From NCBI GenBank assembly GCA_034439915.1, contig JAWXBI010000120.1, positions 1-40,732 on the forward strand: a stretch of 40,732 nucleotides of DNA. The letters run 5' to 3'. Numbering within the stretch: position 1 is the first letter of the stretch; every line of letters begins with the position of its first letter. The stretch comes from JADJLQ01 sp034439915. Lineage in GTDB: Bacteria; Bacteroidota; Bacteroidia; Chitinophagales; Saprospiraceae. A program made the translations under genes and the position numbers. Shown in pieces: positions 15,879 to 25,148 of the stretch. Below the pieces are notes generated by a model. That model saw only the letters and a program-made list of their open reading frames with translations, made no database searches and was not told the origin of the DNA.

Positions 15879-17465
15879 TTAGTTCTCTACAAAATACATA
15901 TCGACCAGGCCTTTGTTTTTTGCAGGCAGTTTTCCCCGGTATTCGCATTTAAAAATATCCTTTACTTTTTGATAGGTTTCTCCGGAGATATTGATGCGCC
16001 CTTTTTCACTGGATTGTTCAAGCCGGGCAGCCATATTGACAGTATCCCCCCAGATATCATAAGCGAATTTTTTGCTTCCAATAACCCCTGCCGCAACCGG
16101 TCCCATATGCATTCCGATACGAACATCCATTCTGGCCAGCCCGGTCAATTCTCGTTCTTTATTCCAGATATCCAGCCAACCCTGCATTTCCTTGGCGGCG
16201 TTGATCATCTCAACGATTTGATTTCCTTTGCCTTCATCCGGCAACCCACCGGCAAACATATAACAGTCCCCTATGGTTTTTATTTTTTCTAATTCATATT
16301 TGGCGATGATATCATCAAAAGCTTTGAAACAGGTATTTAATTGACCCAGTAATTTTTGGGGATCAGTTACTCCGGCAATCGTTGTAAATCCGACAAAATC
16401 GGCAAAACAAACCGTCACTTCTTCAAAATGACTGGCTTTGGTGAATCCATTATTTTTTAATTCGGAAGCTACTGAGGCCGGCAATATATTCAGCAATAAG
16501 GTATCCGACCGTTGTTTTTCAAATTCAATCATGGCATTTTTTTCCTGCAACAGTTTAGCATTTTGCCGGCTCTTAACGAAACCAAAGAGGCTGGAACCAA
16601 ACAAGCCCAATAAGGCCAATGAGGTAGCGATATAAAAATTTCTTTTTGAACGGCTTTCACTCAGCATCAGTTCCCCTACTTTTAGTCGCTCCAAATTGAG
16701 GCTATCCTGGGATTGCATAAATGTGATGACTTCCTGTTGTTCCTTTTTGATAAGCTCGGCCCTCATTTGTTCCAGGGACATGAGGTTAATGGCTTCTTTC
16801 TTAATCTCGAGTTCGGCTTGAATCTGACGGCTTTCTTTCCGGAGGGTGGCCTGATCTTTTACCAGGCTATTGTGCAAGCTCAATTGCTCGGTCAGCGCTT
16901 TATTGAGGTCTTCCTTTTCGGTGGCCAGTTTTTCTTTTTCGTGTTCAATAGTGAGGATTTCTGTTTTTAAGTTTTCAGCCTGAGATCCCAATTGTTCGAG
17001 GGATTGCCCTTTTTTGATTTTAGAAATGGAATAATCGATGTCGGCGAGGGCTTCCTTATCGTTTTTTAAACTGGCCAGTATCCTCAATTGGTTTAGGTTG
17101 TCCAGTATGAGAGCGTGATTTTTACTACCCGCCTTAGTCAGGATTTCAATGCTTTTTTCAAAACGTGGTTCAGATTTTTTATTCTGAGCCATGAGAATTC
17201 TTCCCTGCCGGTTTAAAGCCAATGCCTGCAACTCGACGTTCTTCGATTTCCGTGCAGATTTTTCGGCTTCCTCCGTTAGGCTGAGTGCTTTGCCCAGGTT
17301 GCCTTGTTGGAATAAGGTGTCCGACAAAAGAATAAGCTGCATAATCTGATCATCAGTATACTTTCCTGACATGGAGTGGCTACTGGAAAAACTGTAGGCC
17401 TTGATAAAGCCAGGCAAAGAAACAGCAAGGCAAACAAATAGAAAAAGAGGAATTAATTTTTTCAT
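15879..17465 (-). CDS. Class III adenylate cyclase with exported helical sensor region and one membrane helix
   Basis: It makes cAMP from ATP on the cytoplasmic side. The C-terminal catalytic domain (about 345-528) keeps all key residues: metal-binding Asp356 (CFADFVGFT) and Asp400 (KTIGDCYMF), adenine-selecting Lys396 and Asp470 (FAYDIWGDT), and transition-state Asn477 and Arg481 (NMAARLEQ). The Lys/Asp pair points to adenylate over guanylate cyclase. Ahead of it are a signal peptide (1-23), a helical, TPR-like region (about 40-150), a long coiled coil (about 155-265) and one membrane helix (277-297). This layout puts the helical and coiled-coil region in the periplasm, so it may sense an external cue. 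It is 528 residues. It is separated from proS by 147 bases. Confidence 0.9.
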   Translation of the reverse strand: MKKLIPLFLFVCLAVSLPGFIKAYSFSSSHSMSGKYTDDQIMQLILLSDTLFQQGNLGKALSLTEEAEKSARKSKNVELQALALNRQGRILMAQNKKSEPRFEKSIEILTKAGSKNHALILDNLNQLRILASLKNDKEALADIDYSISKIKKGQSLEQLGSQAENLKTEILTIEHEKEKLATEKEDLNKALTEQLSLHNSLVKDQATLRKESRQIQAELEIKKEAINLMSLEQMRAELIKKEQQEVITFMQSQDSLNLERLKVGELMLSESRSKRNFYIATSLALLGLFGSSLFGFVKSRQNAKLLQEKNAMIEFEKQRSDTLLLNILPASVASELKNNGFTKASHFEEVTVCFADFVGFTTIAGVTDPQKLLGQLNTCFKAFDDIIAKYELEKIKTIGDCYMFAGGLPDEGKGNQIVEMINAAKEMQGWLDIWNKERELTGLARMDVRIGMHMGPVAAGVIGSKKFAYDIWGDTVNMAARLEQSSEKGRINISGETYQKVKDIFKCEYRGKLPAKNKGLVDMYFVEN

Positions 17466-17612
17466 GTTTAATTGAAGTTCCGTTGGCCTGGGCTAAATTA
17501 CATCATTTGAACCAATATTCGAAACAATACCAACCTCTATTAATGTACGGCAATCTTTTATTATCGTTGAAACCAACACTTTTAACTTTTCAACGGACCG
17601 GGGATGGCGCAA

Positions 17613-19079
17613 TCAATAAGCTCTGGCAAGAATCACCCGGCCATTGGAAGGTTTACCCGTGACCATACAGTAGCCTGCCTCTATGGTTTGATCAATTGGA
17701 ATGCAACGGATAGTAGCCTTGGTTTCTTCTTTTATTTTTGCTTCTGTTTCCGCTGAACCGTCCCAATGACAGTAGAAAAAACCTCCGGGACTTTCTATTT
17801 TTTCTTTAAAATCTTCATAGGAATCGACATAATGGCTGTTGTCTGCCCTGAATTTTTTGGCTTTATTAAACAAATCCTGCTGCATATCCAGCAACAATTG
17901 TTCAATATACGGTACAAGTCCATCCATCGGAACGAGGTTTTTCTCCTTGGTATCCCTTCTGGCAACCTCTGCCTGATTATTTTCCAGGTCTCGCATACCA
18001 ATCCCAATGCGGACCGGTACTCCGTACAATTCATGCTGTGCAAATTTAAATCCGGGTCTGTTCCTTTCGTCCCGATCATATTTTACACTTATCCCTTTGT
18101 CCTTTAAAGCGCTTAATATGGCTTCACAGCGCTCATCCAACAAGGTGGTAGGTTTAGGTATAGGAACAATCACTACCTGCAGCGGGGCCAGCCGGGGAGG
18201 CACGATCAGGCCCTCATCGTCGGAATGGGTCATGATCAATCCACCTACCAGCCGGGTACTCACGCCCCAACTCGTAGCCCAGACAAATTCATTGGTATTT
18301 TTTTCAGTGAGAAAAGTAACATCAAATGCCTTGGCAAAATTTTGTCCCAGAAAATGCGAAGTGCCTGCCTGCAAGGCTTTATTATCCTGCATCAGGGCTT
18401 CAATCGTATAGGTATCCACTGCACCCGCAAACCGCTCTGAAGGCGTTTTTCTACCCTTGATCACCGGTACAGCCATATAATCTTCAACAAATCGGGTATA
18501 GATTTCATGGATCCTTTCTGCTTCTTCGATCGCTTCGGCGGCAGTCGCATGAGCAGTATGGCCCTCCTGCCAAAGGAATTCAGTAGTGCGCAAAAAAGGC
18601 CGGGTCCGCAATTCCCAACGGACAACATTGGCCCATTGATTGATCAGCAAGGGCAGATCCCTGTAACTTTGTATCCAATCTTTATATGTGTGCCAGATGA
18701 TGGTTTCACTGGTCGGCCTGACAATCAGTTCTTCTTCCAATAAAGCTTCCGGATCGACCACAACCCCTTTGCCCCCGGGATCATTTTTTAACCGGTGATG
18801 CGTTACCACAGCACATTCCTTGGCAAATCCTTCCACATGTTCAGCTTCTTTACTGAGAAAACTCTTGGGTATAAATAGTGGGAAATACGCATTGACATGT
18901 CCGCTGTCTTTAAACATTTTATCCAATTGGGCTTGCATCTTTTCCCAGATCGCATATCCCCTGGGTTTAATCACCATGCAGCCCCGCACGGCAGAATTGT
19001 CGGCCAGATCTGCCTTTTTTACAATGTCGAGATACCACTGTGCATAATTTTCTGATCTAGGCGTGATTTCTTTTGCCAT
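17613..19079 (-). CDS. proS: Prolyl-tRNA synthetase, short archaeal/eukaryotic-type (ProS type 3)
   Basis: This class II synthetase charges tRNA-Pro. The 488 residues match the shorter ProS form, which lacks the large bacterial editing insertion and is standard in Bacteroidota. Visible landmarks are the N-terminal RSENYAQWYLDIV, motif 1 region IKPRGYAIWEKMQ, motif 2 RTRPFLRTTEFLWQEGHTAH, and motif 3 with GGLIMTHSDDEGLIVPPRLA. The C-terminal domain has FFYCHWDG, IRCIPID and YCMVTGKPS, with cysteines in the positions that often hold zinc in this form, and it ends in the characteristic aromatic residue (ARAY). It is a single gene; the divergent gene starts 201 bases upstream. Confidence 0.96.
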   Translation of the reverse strand: MAKEITPRSENYAQWYLDIVKKADLADNSAVRGCMVIKPRGYAIWEKMQAQLDKMFKDSGHVNAYFPLFIPKSFLSKEAEHVEGFAKECAVVTHHRLKNDPGGKGVVVDPEALLEEELIVRPTSETIIWHTYKDWIQSYRDLPLLINQWANVVRWELRTRPFLRTTEFLWQEGHTAHATAAEAIEEAERIHEIYTRFVEDYMAVPVIKGRKTPSERFAGAVDTYTIEALMQDNKALQAGTSHFLGQNFAKAFDVTFLTEKNTNEFVWATSWGVSTRLVGGLIMTHSDDEGLIVPPRLAPLQVVIVPIPKPTTLLDERCEAILSALKDKGISVKYDRDERNRPGFKFAQHELYGVPVRIGIGMRDLENNQAEVARRDTKEKNLVPMDGLVPYIEQLLLDMQQDLFNKAKKFRADNSHYVDSYEDFKEKIESPGGFFYCHWDGSAETEAKIKEETKATIRCIPIDQTIEAGYCMVTGKPSNGRVILARAY

Positions 19080-19280
19080 ATATTTTTTTAAGTAACTTTT
19101 TTGAAAAGAATTCGTCGATATAAAGTATGAAAAATCGAATATTGTGGTATTACTTGTTTTTAACTGTACCGCATTCCATTATTAAAGGTATTTAACACAA
19201 TATCCGGGACAAATTTAATAATTTGCATGTTGATATATGTAGGCGTGCTTGAAATTGCTCAAACAATTAAAACAAAGCAA

Positions 19281-20771
19281 ATGAAAAAAAGCTTTCTTTA
19301 TGTGATGACCCTGGGTTTTCTATTCGGGTCCGGTTCAATCCAGGCTCAGTATGATGATGTTTACTACGGATCATCTTCCTCACGCAGCCGAACCAAACCA
19401 GCGAGCAACTCAAACTATTCTTCCAATTTACAGGAGGAAACTTACCAGGATGAATATGCCTCCGACGAATTTGATGATGAATCGTATAGTTACCTCGATG
19501 AGTATGATTATAATTACACCCATCGGATCCGAAGGTTCCACCGGCCATTGGAAGGACGAAGTTTTTATGATCCGTTTTATTGGGACCCCTGGTACTTTGA
19601 TCCATACTACTATTCCCGGGGATTTGGATTTATCACCCCACGTATAGGAATGAATTTTTTCTCCTTTAATGATTTTAACCGCTGGAACAGATGGCAACGT
19701 TACAACAGTTTCAGATATTGGGATCCCTGGACATACAGCTATTGGTCATACGATCCATTTATGTTCAACCGGTTTAACAATTATTATTGGGCAGGCAATT
19801 CATGGTGCCCATCCAGCTGGTATACCAATCGATTTTATAACAACAATACCTATTGGGGCAACAGTTATAACGGTAGTTATCAACCCCGGTATTACACCGA
19901 TAATAATGTTCATTTTGGTCCAAGACGTTATGGCGCTACCACCACCAGCGACCGGGGCCCTACAAGGTCTACTTCCAGAGTCTTTTCCGATCCCACAGAC
20001 AGGACGGCAAATGATCCACTGAGGCGCACCAGTCCTCGTGATGCGGGGACGACGACCGTGGTGAGAGAAAGAAATCTTCCTATCGAAAGGAATAACCCTG
20101 TCCAACCTAATGGAAGTCAGGAAAGGGTCAATCCCAGAAGCCTGAACAATAGCAAAAACGAGTCTCCAAGGACAAAAGCAGAATCGACTGAACGGCCTAA
20201 AACGTTCAGGGACTATGATGACAACAACCAACCCAACAATCCCGGAACGAATCAACGGAATTCCCCCCGGTTACAAGATAATTCGAATCAGGAAAGGGTA
20301 AGGGTTCAGGAAAGCCCGAGAAGAAATGACAATATTTCTACTCCGCGCAACGACCCTCCATCCAGTACCAGTCCGAGTGTCAGTCCAAGAGTCCGGAATA
20401 ACGACCTGGAGAGCAACAGGATAGAATCAAGACCAAGGACCAACGAACAGTGGCAACAACCCCGGGAAGTGTCACCCCGCTTTGAAACCCCCAGATCCGT
20501 TTCCCCCAGGAGTAATAATGATGGTGCTTCACAGCTCAGGTCAAATGATAATAATAATAGTTATCGGGCGCCTGAAAGGAATCGGGGAAATGATAATTTT
20601 TCAGGTTCTTCAAGTCCAAGAAGTTTTGGTTCGCCTTCAACTGGCAACAGCAACAATAACCATTCAGGCTCCTCGGGTTCTTCACATTCAGGCTCCTCGG
20701 GTTCTTCACATTCAGGTTCCTCGGGTTCTTCACATTCCAGTTCCCCCCGATCATCACCACGGAATCAATGA
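19281..20771 (+). CDS. Low-complexity exported protein, Tyr/Trp-rich then Ser/Arg/Asn/Pro-rich
   Basis: I chose ATG 19281 because it starts a signal peptide (MKKSFLYVMTLGFLFGSGSI, cut after QAQ); an upstream in-frame ATG at 19227 would add 18 non-signal residues. The mature protein has an acidic, Tyr-rich start. A Tyr/Trp/Phe/Asp-rich segment follows (for example YWDPWYFDPYYYSRGFGF and NRWNRWQRYNSFRYW). Then come about 280 residues of basic, disordered Ser/Arg/Asn/Pro sequence with recurring SPR. It ends in three exact copies of an 8-residue Ser/Gly/His repeat (HSGSSGSS). No catalytic domain is visible. The composition suggests a surface or periplasmic structural protein. Such proteins are common and unnamed in this phylum. 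Function unknown. Confidence 0.75.
   Translation: MKKSFLYVMTLGFLFGSGSIQAQYDDVYYGSSSSRSRTKPASNSNYSSNLQEETYQDEYASDEFDDESYSYLDEYDYNYTHRIRRFHRPLEGRSFYDPFYWDPWYFDPYYYSRGFGFITPRIGMNFFSFNDFNRWNRWQRYNSFRYWDPWTYSYWSYDPFMFNRFNNYYWAGNSWCPSSWYTNRFYNNNTYWGNSYNGSYQPRYYTDNNVHFGPRRYGATTTSDRGPTRSTSRVFSDPTDRTANDPLRRTSPRDAGTTTVVRERNLPIERNNPVQPNGSQERVNPRSLNNSKNESPRTKAESTERPKTFRDYDDNNQPNNPGTNQRNSPRLQDNSNQERVRVQESPRRNDNISTPRNDPPSSTSPSVSPRVRNNDLESNRIESRPRTNEQWQQPREVSPRFETPRSVSPRSNNDGASQLRSNDNNNSYRAPERNRGNDNFSGSSSPRSFGSPSTGNSNNNHSGSSGSSHSGSSGSSHSGSSGSSHSSSPRSSPRNQ
20661..20732 (+). repeat. Three tandem 24-bp units inside the low-complexity gene
   Basis: Copies at 20661-20684, 20685-20708 and 20709-20732 start cattcaggct(or t)cctcgggt; the first two are identical and the third differs by one base. 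The unit is 8 codons, so copy-number change would keep the frame. A partial fourth copy begins at 20733. Confidence 0.9.
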
Positions 20772-20885
20772 TACTACCAGACTGATCCGGAGATCATACC
20801 GGACTATAAATACATATGGGTGGATTCAATTAAGAAACACCCATTTTTTATACCCTTAATCAAAAAAATTAACATATAAAATAAA

Positions 20886-22349
20886 ATGCAATATAAAAAA
20901 TTCATTTTATCTGCCCTGTTGTTTACCGCATTTGTCGCACAAAGCCAGAATGCCAGCGACGCTTTACGGTACTCTAAGCTCGACCCTTTAGGCAGTGCCA
21001 GATCTGTCGGAGTCAGTGGATCTATGGGTGCCATCGGGGCAGACTTTGGGAGCATCACCCACAACCCCGCAGGTTTGGCAGCTTATCATTTATCGGAATT
21101 TGTAATCACTCCCATTTTATACCTCAATAATTCCCAATCCTCGCTCAAAGGGTCTTCGTTTTTAGAAGAAAATAAATACAGCGGAGGAATTGACAACCTC
21201 GGCCTGGTCATTGTCCGCAACGGATATGAAGGATCCAGTTGGTCACAAGTCAATTTTTCAGTTGGATTCAATAAACTGGCTGATTACAACAGATCCATCT
21301 ATTTTGAAGGGGCAACTACCGGGAGCATTACTGATCATTGGCGGGAACAAGCGCTTAACCTGCATCCCGACGACCTCGATGATTTTTCAAGTGGTCTGGG
21401 TTATGAAACCGGAGCGATTTATGATTCCGATGATAATGGTGTTTATGAGAGTGATTTTATTTCGAATGCAAATGTACCGGTAACCAAAAGTCAATCCATT
21501 TCTGCCCGTGGACATCAAAGTGAACTGCATTTTGCCGTGGCAGGCAATTATAAGGACAGGGTCATGATTGGTGCCGCTATAGGTATTCCCTTGTTATTGT
21601 ACCGGGAGGAGAAAACGTATACTGAATCCGACCCTCAGAATACCAATTCGGTATTTGATAATTTAGGTTATACCGAAATTCTCCGGGCTGAAGGGAGTGG
21701 GATTAATTTTAAATTAGGTACTATCATTAAATTCCACGATTTATTCAGACTGGGACTATCGGTGCAGACACCTACCTTCCTTGAAGTCGATGAAACCTAC
21801 GAAACCGCCGCCCGTTATAGCTATGTCGACCAGGGCAAATTGGAGACCTTCAATGCCTCTTCACCGGAAACCGGAGCATTTAATTATAAACTCACCACGC
21901 CGCTGCGGATCAATGCCAGTTTGGGATCGGTGATTGGAAAATATGGCTTTCTGGGTGCTTCGGTGGAATATGTAGATTACACCCAGGCGGGATTTATCAT
22001 GGAAAGGGATTTTAAAGACTACCAGCAGGAGGTCAACCAGGACATCGACAAACAGTTTCAATCGGCGATCAATGTCCGCGCCGGGGCTGAAATCGCGCTC
22101 GATATTATCCGGCTCCGGGGAGGTGTCTATCTTCAAGGTTCACCCTATGCCAATGAGTCTGAATATACTCCGACTTACAGCCTGGGTGCGGGCATTCGTG
22201 GCGGCCGGTTTTTTACTGACTTCGCTATCCGCCATACCCGTTATGATGAAGGATATTTACCTTATACTACCAGTTCCAACGACCCTCAGCTGGTTTACAA
22301 TAAATACCAGCTGAACAGGTTGGTTTTCACTTTTGGTTACAAATTTTGA
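20886..22349 (+). CDS. OmpP1/FadL family outer membrane protein
   Basis: This is a predicted outer-membrane beta-barrel for uptake of hydrophobic compounds. After the signal peptide (MQYKKFILSALLFTAFVAQS) the mature N-terminus ALRYSKLDPLGSARSVGVSG and GADFGSITHNPAGLAAY matches the FadL-type plug and first strands (the NPAG motif is typical). The remainder alternates polar and hydrophobic residues, as barrel strands do. It ends in an aromatic residue (RLVFTFGYKF), the usual outer-membrane insertion signal. It has 487 residues, normal for Bacteroidota members. It lies 114 bases after the low-complexity gene and is convergent with the next gene. The exact transported molecule cannot be told. Confidence 0.9.
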   Translation: MQYKKFILSALLFTAFVAQSQNASDALRYSKLDPLGSARSVGVSGSMGAIGADFGSITHNPAGLAAYHLSEFVITPILYLNNSQSSLKGSSFLEENKYSGGIDNLGLVIVRNGYEGSSWSQVNFSVGFNKLADYNRSIYFEGATTGSITDHWREQALNLHPDDLDDFSSGLGYETGAIYDSDDNGVYESDFISNANVPVTKSQSISARGHQSELHFAVAGNYKDRVMIGAAIGIPLLLYREEKTYTESDPQNTNSVFDNLGYTEILRAEGSGINFKLGTIIKFHDLFRLGLSVQTPTFLEVDETYETAARYSYVDQGKLETFNASSPETGAFNYKLTTPLRINASLGSVIGKYGFLGASVEYVDYTQAGFIMERDFKDYQQEVNQDIDKQFQSAINVRAGAEIALDIIRLRGGVYLQGSPYANESEYTPTYSLGAGIRGGRFFTDFAIRHTRYDEGYLPYTTSSNDPQLVYNKYQLNRLVFTFGYKF

Positions 22350-22368
22350 TCATAACTGAAGGATGAGC

Positions 22369-23385
22369 TTATTTGGATACCGGATAAATTATCCTGGTCA
22401 GCCATTTAGCAGTATCTTTTTCCATACCAGGATCAGTAATGTAAACTTCAATAGCGGCTGGTGTAAGACTTTTTAATCCTTTTTCTTTAATATAATCTTC
22501 GAGTGCATAATGAGCCTCCCCGACTTTTTCATAAGCGCCAAAATAATCGACGACCAGTCTCATCCCGGCCGGGATTTCAATCGTAGTGAATCCGGGTACA
22601 TTGGCATTTGATTTAATGGGCATTCCGGCGACCACATCGGTCATACCTGTTTTTTCATCAAAAGTAAAATATAATCCTGCTGGGGCTCCATCCATTTCAA
22701 GGTTGGCTTTACCCAGGGCAATCCCTACTTTCCCAAATTGATCGCCCAGGTATGGAACAATGTCCGGTATGGGGACTGTTTTGCGGGTACCGACATAAAA
22801 TTTACGCTCTTCATTAATTTCCTGGACACTGTAGCCCCGGTATTTTTTGTTGGCAGTTAACTCAGCATGCGCTTTTAATTTGCTCAGTCCTTTTTCGAAA
22901 TCAGGTCCAAGCAGTTTATCCATATTCATAAATAAATTCAAAGCATTCCAGGGAAAGGGTTTTTCGTTGTCAAAAGACCAGGTAGCCTGGGTACCTCCAT
23001 CTGCCGGGGAGAGTTTCATTCCGGTCAGGGCTTTAGTTTCCCAGGGTTCTGTAAACACCAGTTCGGTTTCCACAGAACCTGGTTCGATCTTGGTGATGGT
23101 TTGGTAACCTTTACCTACCTCTTTATTTCCACTCCAGGAATATTTTGAACCTACGGTTCCATCTGTACCTTCCATCGTGGATTGCATATTGGGATCGTAT
23201 TCCTGCCAGGGGTTCCAATCTTTTTGGGTGGAGAACTTACTGACAATATCCTGCACGGCCTGAACCGGGGCCTGAATGGTGGTGGTCCTTTCCACGTGTG
23301 TTTTCTTTGGACTAACTATGCCGAGTATAAGAAACAGGGCCAATAGCGTAAGGAGTAATAATCCAATGTACTTTAATGCTTTCAT
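22369..23385 (-). CDS. SRPBCC-domain protein with C-terminal GyrI-like ligand-binding domain, membrane-anchored
   Basis: The 338-residue protein starts with one membrane helix (about 5-24, LKYIGLLLLTLLALFLILGI). A polyketide-cyclase/START-like SRPBCC domain follows (about 33-175; RTTTIQAPVQAVQDIVSKF, DWNPWQEYDP). Then comes a GyrI/SOUL-like effector-binding domain (about 185-338; ERKFYVGTRKTVPIPDI, PAGMRLVVDYFGAYEKV). This pairing is well known in Bacteroidota. Both domains bind small hydrophobic or cationic ligands, so a sensing or buffering role is likely, but no substrate is known. It is convergent with the FadL gene, 19 bases away. Confidence 0.85.
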   Translation of the reverse strand: MKALKYIGLLLLTLLALFLILGIVSPKKTHVERTTTIQAPVQAVQDIVSKFSTQKDWNPWQEYDPNMQSTMEGTDGTVGSKYSWSGNKEVGKGYQTITKIEPGSVETELVFTEPWETKALTGMKLSPADGGTQATWSFDNEKPFPWNALNLFMNMDKLLGPDFEKGLSKLKAHAELTANKKYRGYSVQEINEERKFYVGTRKTVPIPDIVPYLGDQFGKVGIALGKANLEMDGAPAGLYFTFDEKTGMTDVVAGMPIKSNANVPGFTTIEIPAGMRLVVDYFGAYEKVGEAHYALEDYIKEKGLKSLTPAAIEVYITDPGMEKDTAKWLTRIIYPVSK

Positions 23386-23413
23386 ATCTTAGATTTGTTG
23401 TTTGAAGAAGGGG

Positions 23414-23434
23414 TACAAAGAGTAAGTCTTTGTA
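23414..23434. repeat. 7-bp inverted repeat upstream of the SRPBCC gene
   Basis: TACAAAG (23414-23420) and CTTTGTA (23428-23434) are perfect reverse complements with a 7-base spacer, followed by a run of G. It starts 29 bases upstream of the SRPBCC gene start, a position suited to an operator or part of a promoter. Confidence 0.35.
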
Positions 23435-23513
23435 AGGGGGGGGAGAATAATTTGGTAATTTAAAGATAGTTAAAATCCTTCAAAAATATTCCTGGAGGGC
23501 CCGCCAGAATCTT

Positions 23514-24017
23514 TTATCCAGTCCATTTTCTCCAGGCCAGTCGGATAACGATCAGGAGGACGACCAGCAACAGCACCACCTGGAAAAAAGGCATATAGGA
23601 AAAAACATAAATATGGGTTTTGTCTAAAAACCACATGATAATCAGTATGGCCGAAATCATGACGATTAATCCTGTCAGCTTGCCAAAACCCGGGATAAAA
23701 TCAAGGTTGACTGATTTTTTAATTATTGTCAGGGTAAGCAACATCACCAGGATGGGCAACGCCTGGGTGTATAAATTGGCATCCCATACACTTTGCCTTT
23801 CAAATAAAAATAAATAAACATTCAGGGTCACGGCGAACAAGCCTGGTATACAAACAAAAAAAATCAGGAAGGAGTATAGGTATTTCCATGGGCTAAGGTG
23901 GCCCTCTCCTTTACTGAATATCCCGGTCAATAAGGCGCTCAGGGGTGCGGCGACGGAATAAAAAAGAAGGAGTGCGGGGTTTTGGGAGATAAAATCAAAA
24001 AACTGCTTTAAGGTCAT
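23514..24017 (-). CDS. Five-helix integral membrane protein of unknown function
   Basis: The 167-residue protein is mostly hydrophobic: predicted helices near 13-33, 46-71, 85-102, 111-130 and 138-160. No catalytic motif is visible. Its ATG at 24017 is 25 bases after the biotinyl-domain gene, so it may be the last gene of the bactofilin-AtpZ unit. Similar small proteins near ATP synthase or cell-envelope genes in this phylum are simply called hypothetical. No function is claimed. Confidence 0.7.
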   Translation of the reverse strand: MTLKQFFDFISQNPALLLFYSVAAPLSALLTGIFSKGEGHLSPWKYLYSFLIFFVCIPGLFAVTLNVYLFLFERQSVWDANLYTQALPILVMLLTLTIIKKSVNLDFIPGFGKLTGLIVMISAILIIMWFLDKTHIYVFSYMPFFQVVLLLVVLLIVIRLAWRKWTG

Positions 24018-24042
24018 AACCCCAGAAAGATAAAAACAAAAA

Positions 24043-24537
24043 TTACAATTCGAATTTTATCAACAGTTGGCCTTTATCCACGGTCTGGTGTTCGGTGATA
24101 GGGATGTGTTTAATTTTACCCGTTTGCGGAGATTTGATCACATTCTCCATCTTCATGGCCTCCAGCAACAATAGGTTTTGACCAATAGCAACCTCGTCCC
24201 CTTCGTTTACTAAAATTTTTTTTACCAATCCGGGCATTGGTGCTTTCAGATCTTCCATCCGGGTTTGAAGCGTCTTGCTCAGTCCCATTTTCTGCACAAG
24301 GCGGTCAATATGGCGGATCAATTCAGCCTCAAATAGGTCAGGTCCCAATTGTAATTTATACTGCCGGAAATCAGGACTCACCTGGTCCAGTGTAATGATA
24401 TAAATTTTATGATTCACGATCACCTGGAGCCGGGTATCATCAATCCATCTGACTTCACATTGTTTCAAGTCAGATAGTGTGAATTCGGCCAGAGCGGTTT
24501 TGACTACAACTATGGACTCGTTTTTTATAAATGCCAT
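24043..24537 (-). CDS. Biotin/lipoyl-attachment domain protein (carboxylase biotin carrier type)
   Basis: The C-terminal part (about 97-164) is a biotinyl domain with the classic EAMKME motif; Lys129 is the site a biotin ligase would modify. The PMPGLVKKILVNEGDEV start and the GQLLIKFEL end complete the domain. The N-terminal 95 residues resemble the leader found on free biotin carrier subunits of acyl-CoA carboxylases in Bacteroidota. No carboxylase or carboxyltransferase subunit lies in the window. It overlaps the AtpI-like gene by 13 bases (24525-24537), which suggests coupled translation. Confidence 0.88.
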   Translation of the reverse strand: MAFIKNESIVVVKTALAEFTLSDLKQCEVRWIDDTRLQVIVNHKIYIITLDQVSPDFRQYKLQLGPDLFEAELIRHIDRLVQKMGLSKTLQTRMEDLKAPMPGLVKKILVNEGDEVAIGQNLLLLEAMKMENVIKSPQTGKIKHIPITEHQTVDKGQLLIKFEL

Positions 24538-24905
24538 CGCGCCAGCTTTGACATGAAATAAATCTCAAAAAAAGTAAAAAACAAATAAGAAATTAAAAAG
24601 CTTACGATATGTTCTATCCTCAATGGCGCTATTTTTTTATCGTAGACGACTACTATCCCGAGGGTAAGGACCAGTTTCAGGAAAATCATGCCCATCACAA
24701 CGCCTGTAAATTTATTTTTATTCTGATGACCGGCTGCCTGCAGCCCCAGGTGAAATATCAGAATCGAAAACAAAACAAAAAAACAGAGTCCGAGATATGC
24801 AAAATATCCGGTATCAAACGATTTTACACCTGACATCAGCCACAGCAGAAACCAGGTAAACAGCGTAATAAAACCCAGGGAGATATAAAACTGCCTTATT
24901 TGCAT
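24525..24905 (-). CDS. AtpI-like small membrane protein
   Basis: I start it at ATG 24905, whose A is the last base of the AtpZ stop codon (TAATG), instead of the more upstream in-frame codon at 25031, which would overlap AtpZ by more than 120 bases. The 126-residue product has four predicted helices (about 7-25, 33-54, 69-89 and 97-116) in the layout of ATP synthase assembly protein AtpI-like proteins. AtpI-type proteins help assemble the c-ring. Sequence identity to AtpI is not strong by eye; the call rests on size, topology and the AtpZ neighbour. Confidence 0.6.
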   Translation of the reverse strand: MQIRQFYISLGFITLFTWFLLWLMSGVKSFDTGYFAYLGLCFFVLFSILIFHLGLQAAGHQNKNKFTGVVMGMIFLKLVLTLGIVVVYDKKIAPLRIEHIVSFLISYLFFTFFEIYFMSKLARWHL

Positions 24906-25126
24906 TATTTTCTGGAAATATCGCGAATTAATTTCACAAAGTAGGCAGCCAGAAATAAAATTGAAAAGGCCAGTGAAAAATAAGGTTTTACCGTATGTAA
25001 ATACCGATCTATCCATCGACCTATCCACCAACCCAGTGCCAGGGCAAATGCCATTTGAAAGGCCATACCCGAGTACTTTAAAACGTCATTGGAATTATTT
25101 TTTTTCGGTTTGGCTGGACCGGTCAT
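24905..25126 (-). CDS. AtpZ/AtpI-family F0F1-ATPase accessory protein
   Basis: The 73-residue protein has two membrane helices (about 20-38 and 46-64) joined by the short turn RWIDRYLHTVKP. The motif FALALGWWIGRWIDRYL is typical of AtpZ/AtpI-like proteins of Bacteroidota. AtpZ normally helps with F0 assembly or magnesium/calcium movement beside ATP synthase. Here the next gene is AtpI-like, as usual, but the atpB-E-F-H-A-G genes that normally follow are absent. A bactofilin gene precedes it by 22 bases, also the usual order in this phylum. Confidence 0.85.
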   Translation of the reverse strand: MTGPAKPKKNNSNDVLKYSGMAFQMAFALALGWWIGRWIDRYLHTVKPYFSLAFSILFLAAYFVKLIRDISRK

Positions 25127-25148
25127 TCTTTACAATAACCTCCTGGTA

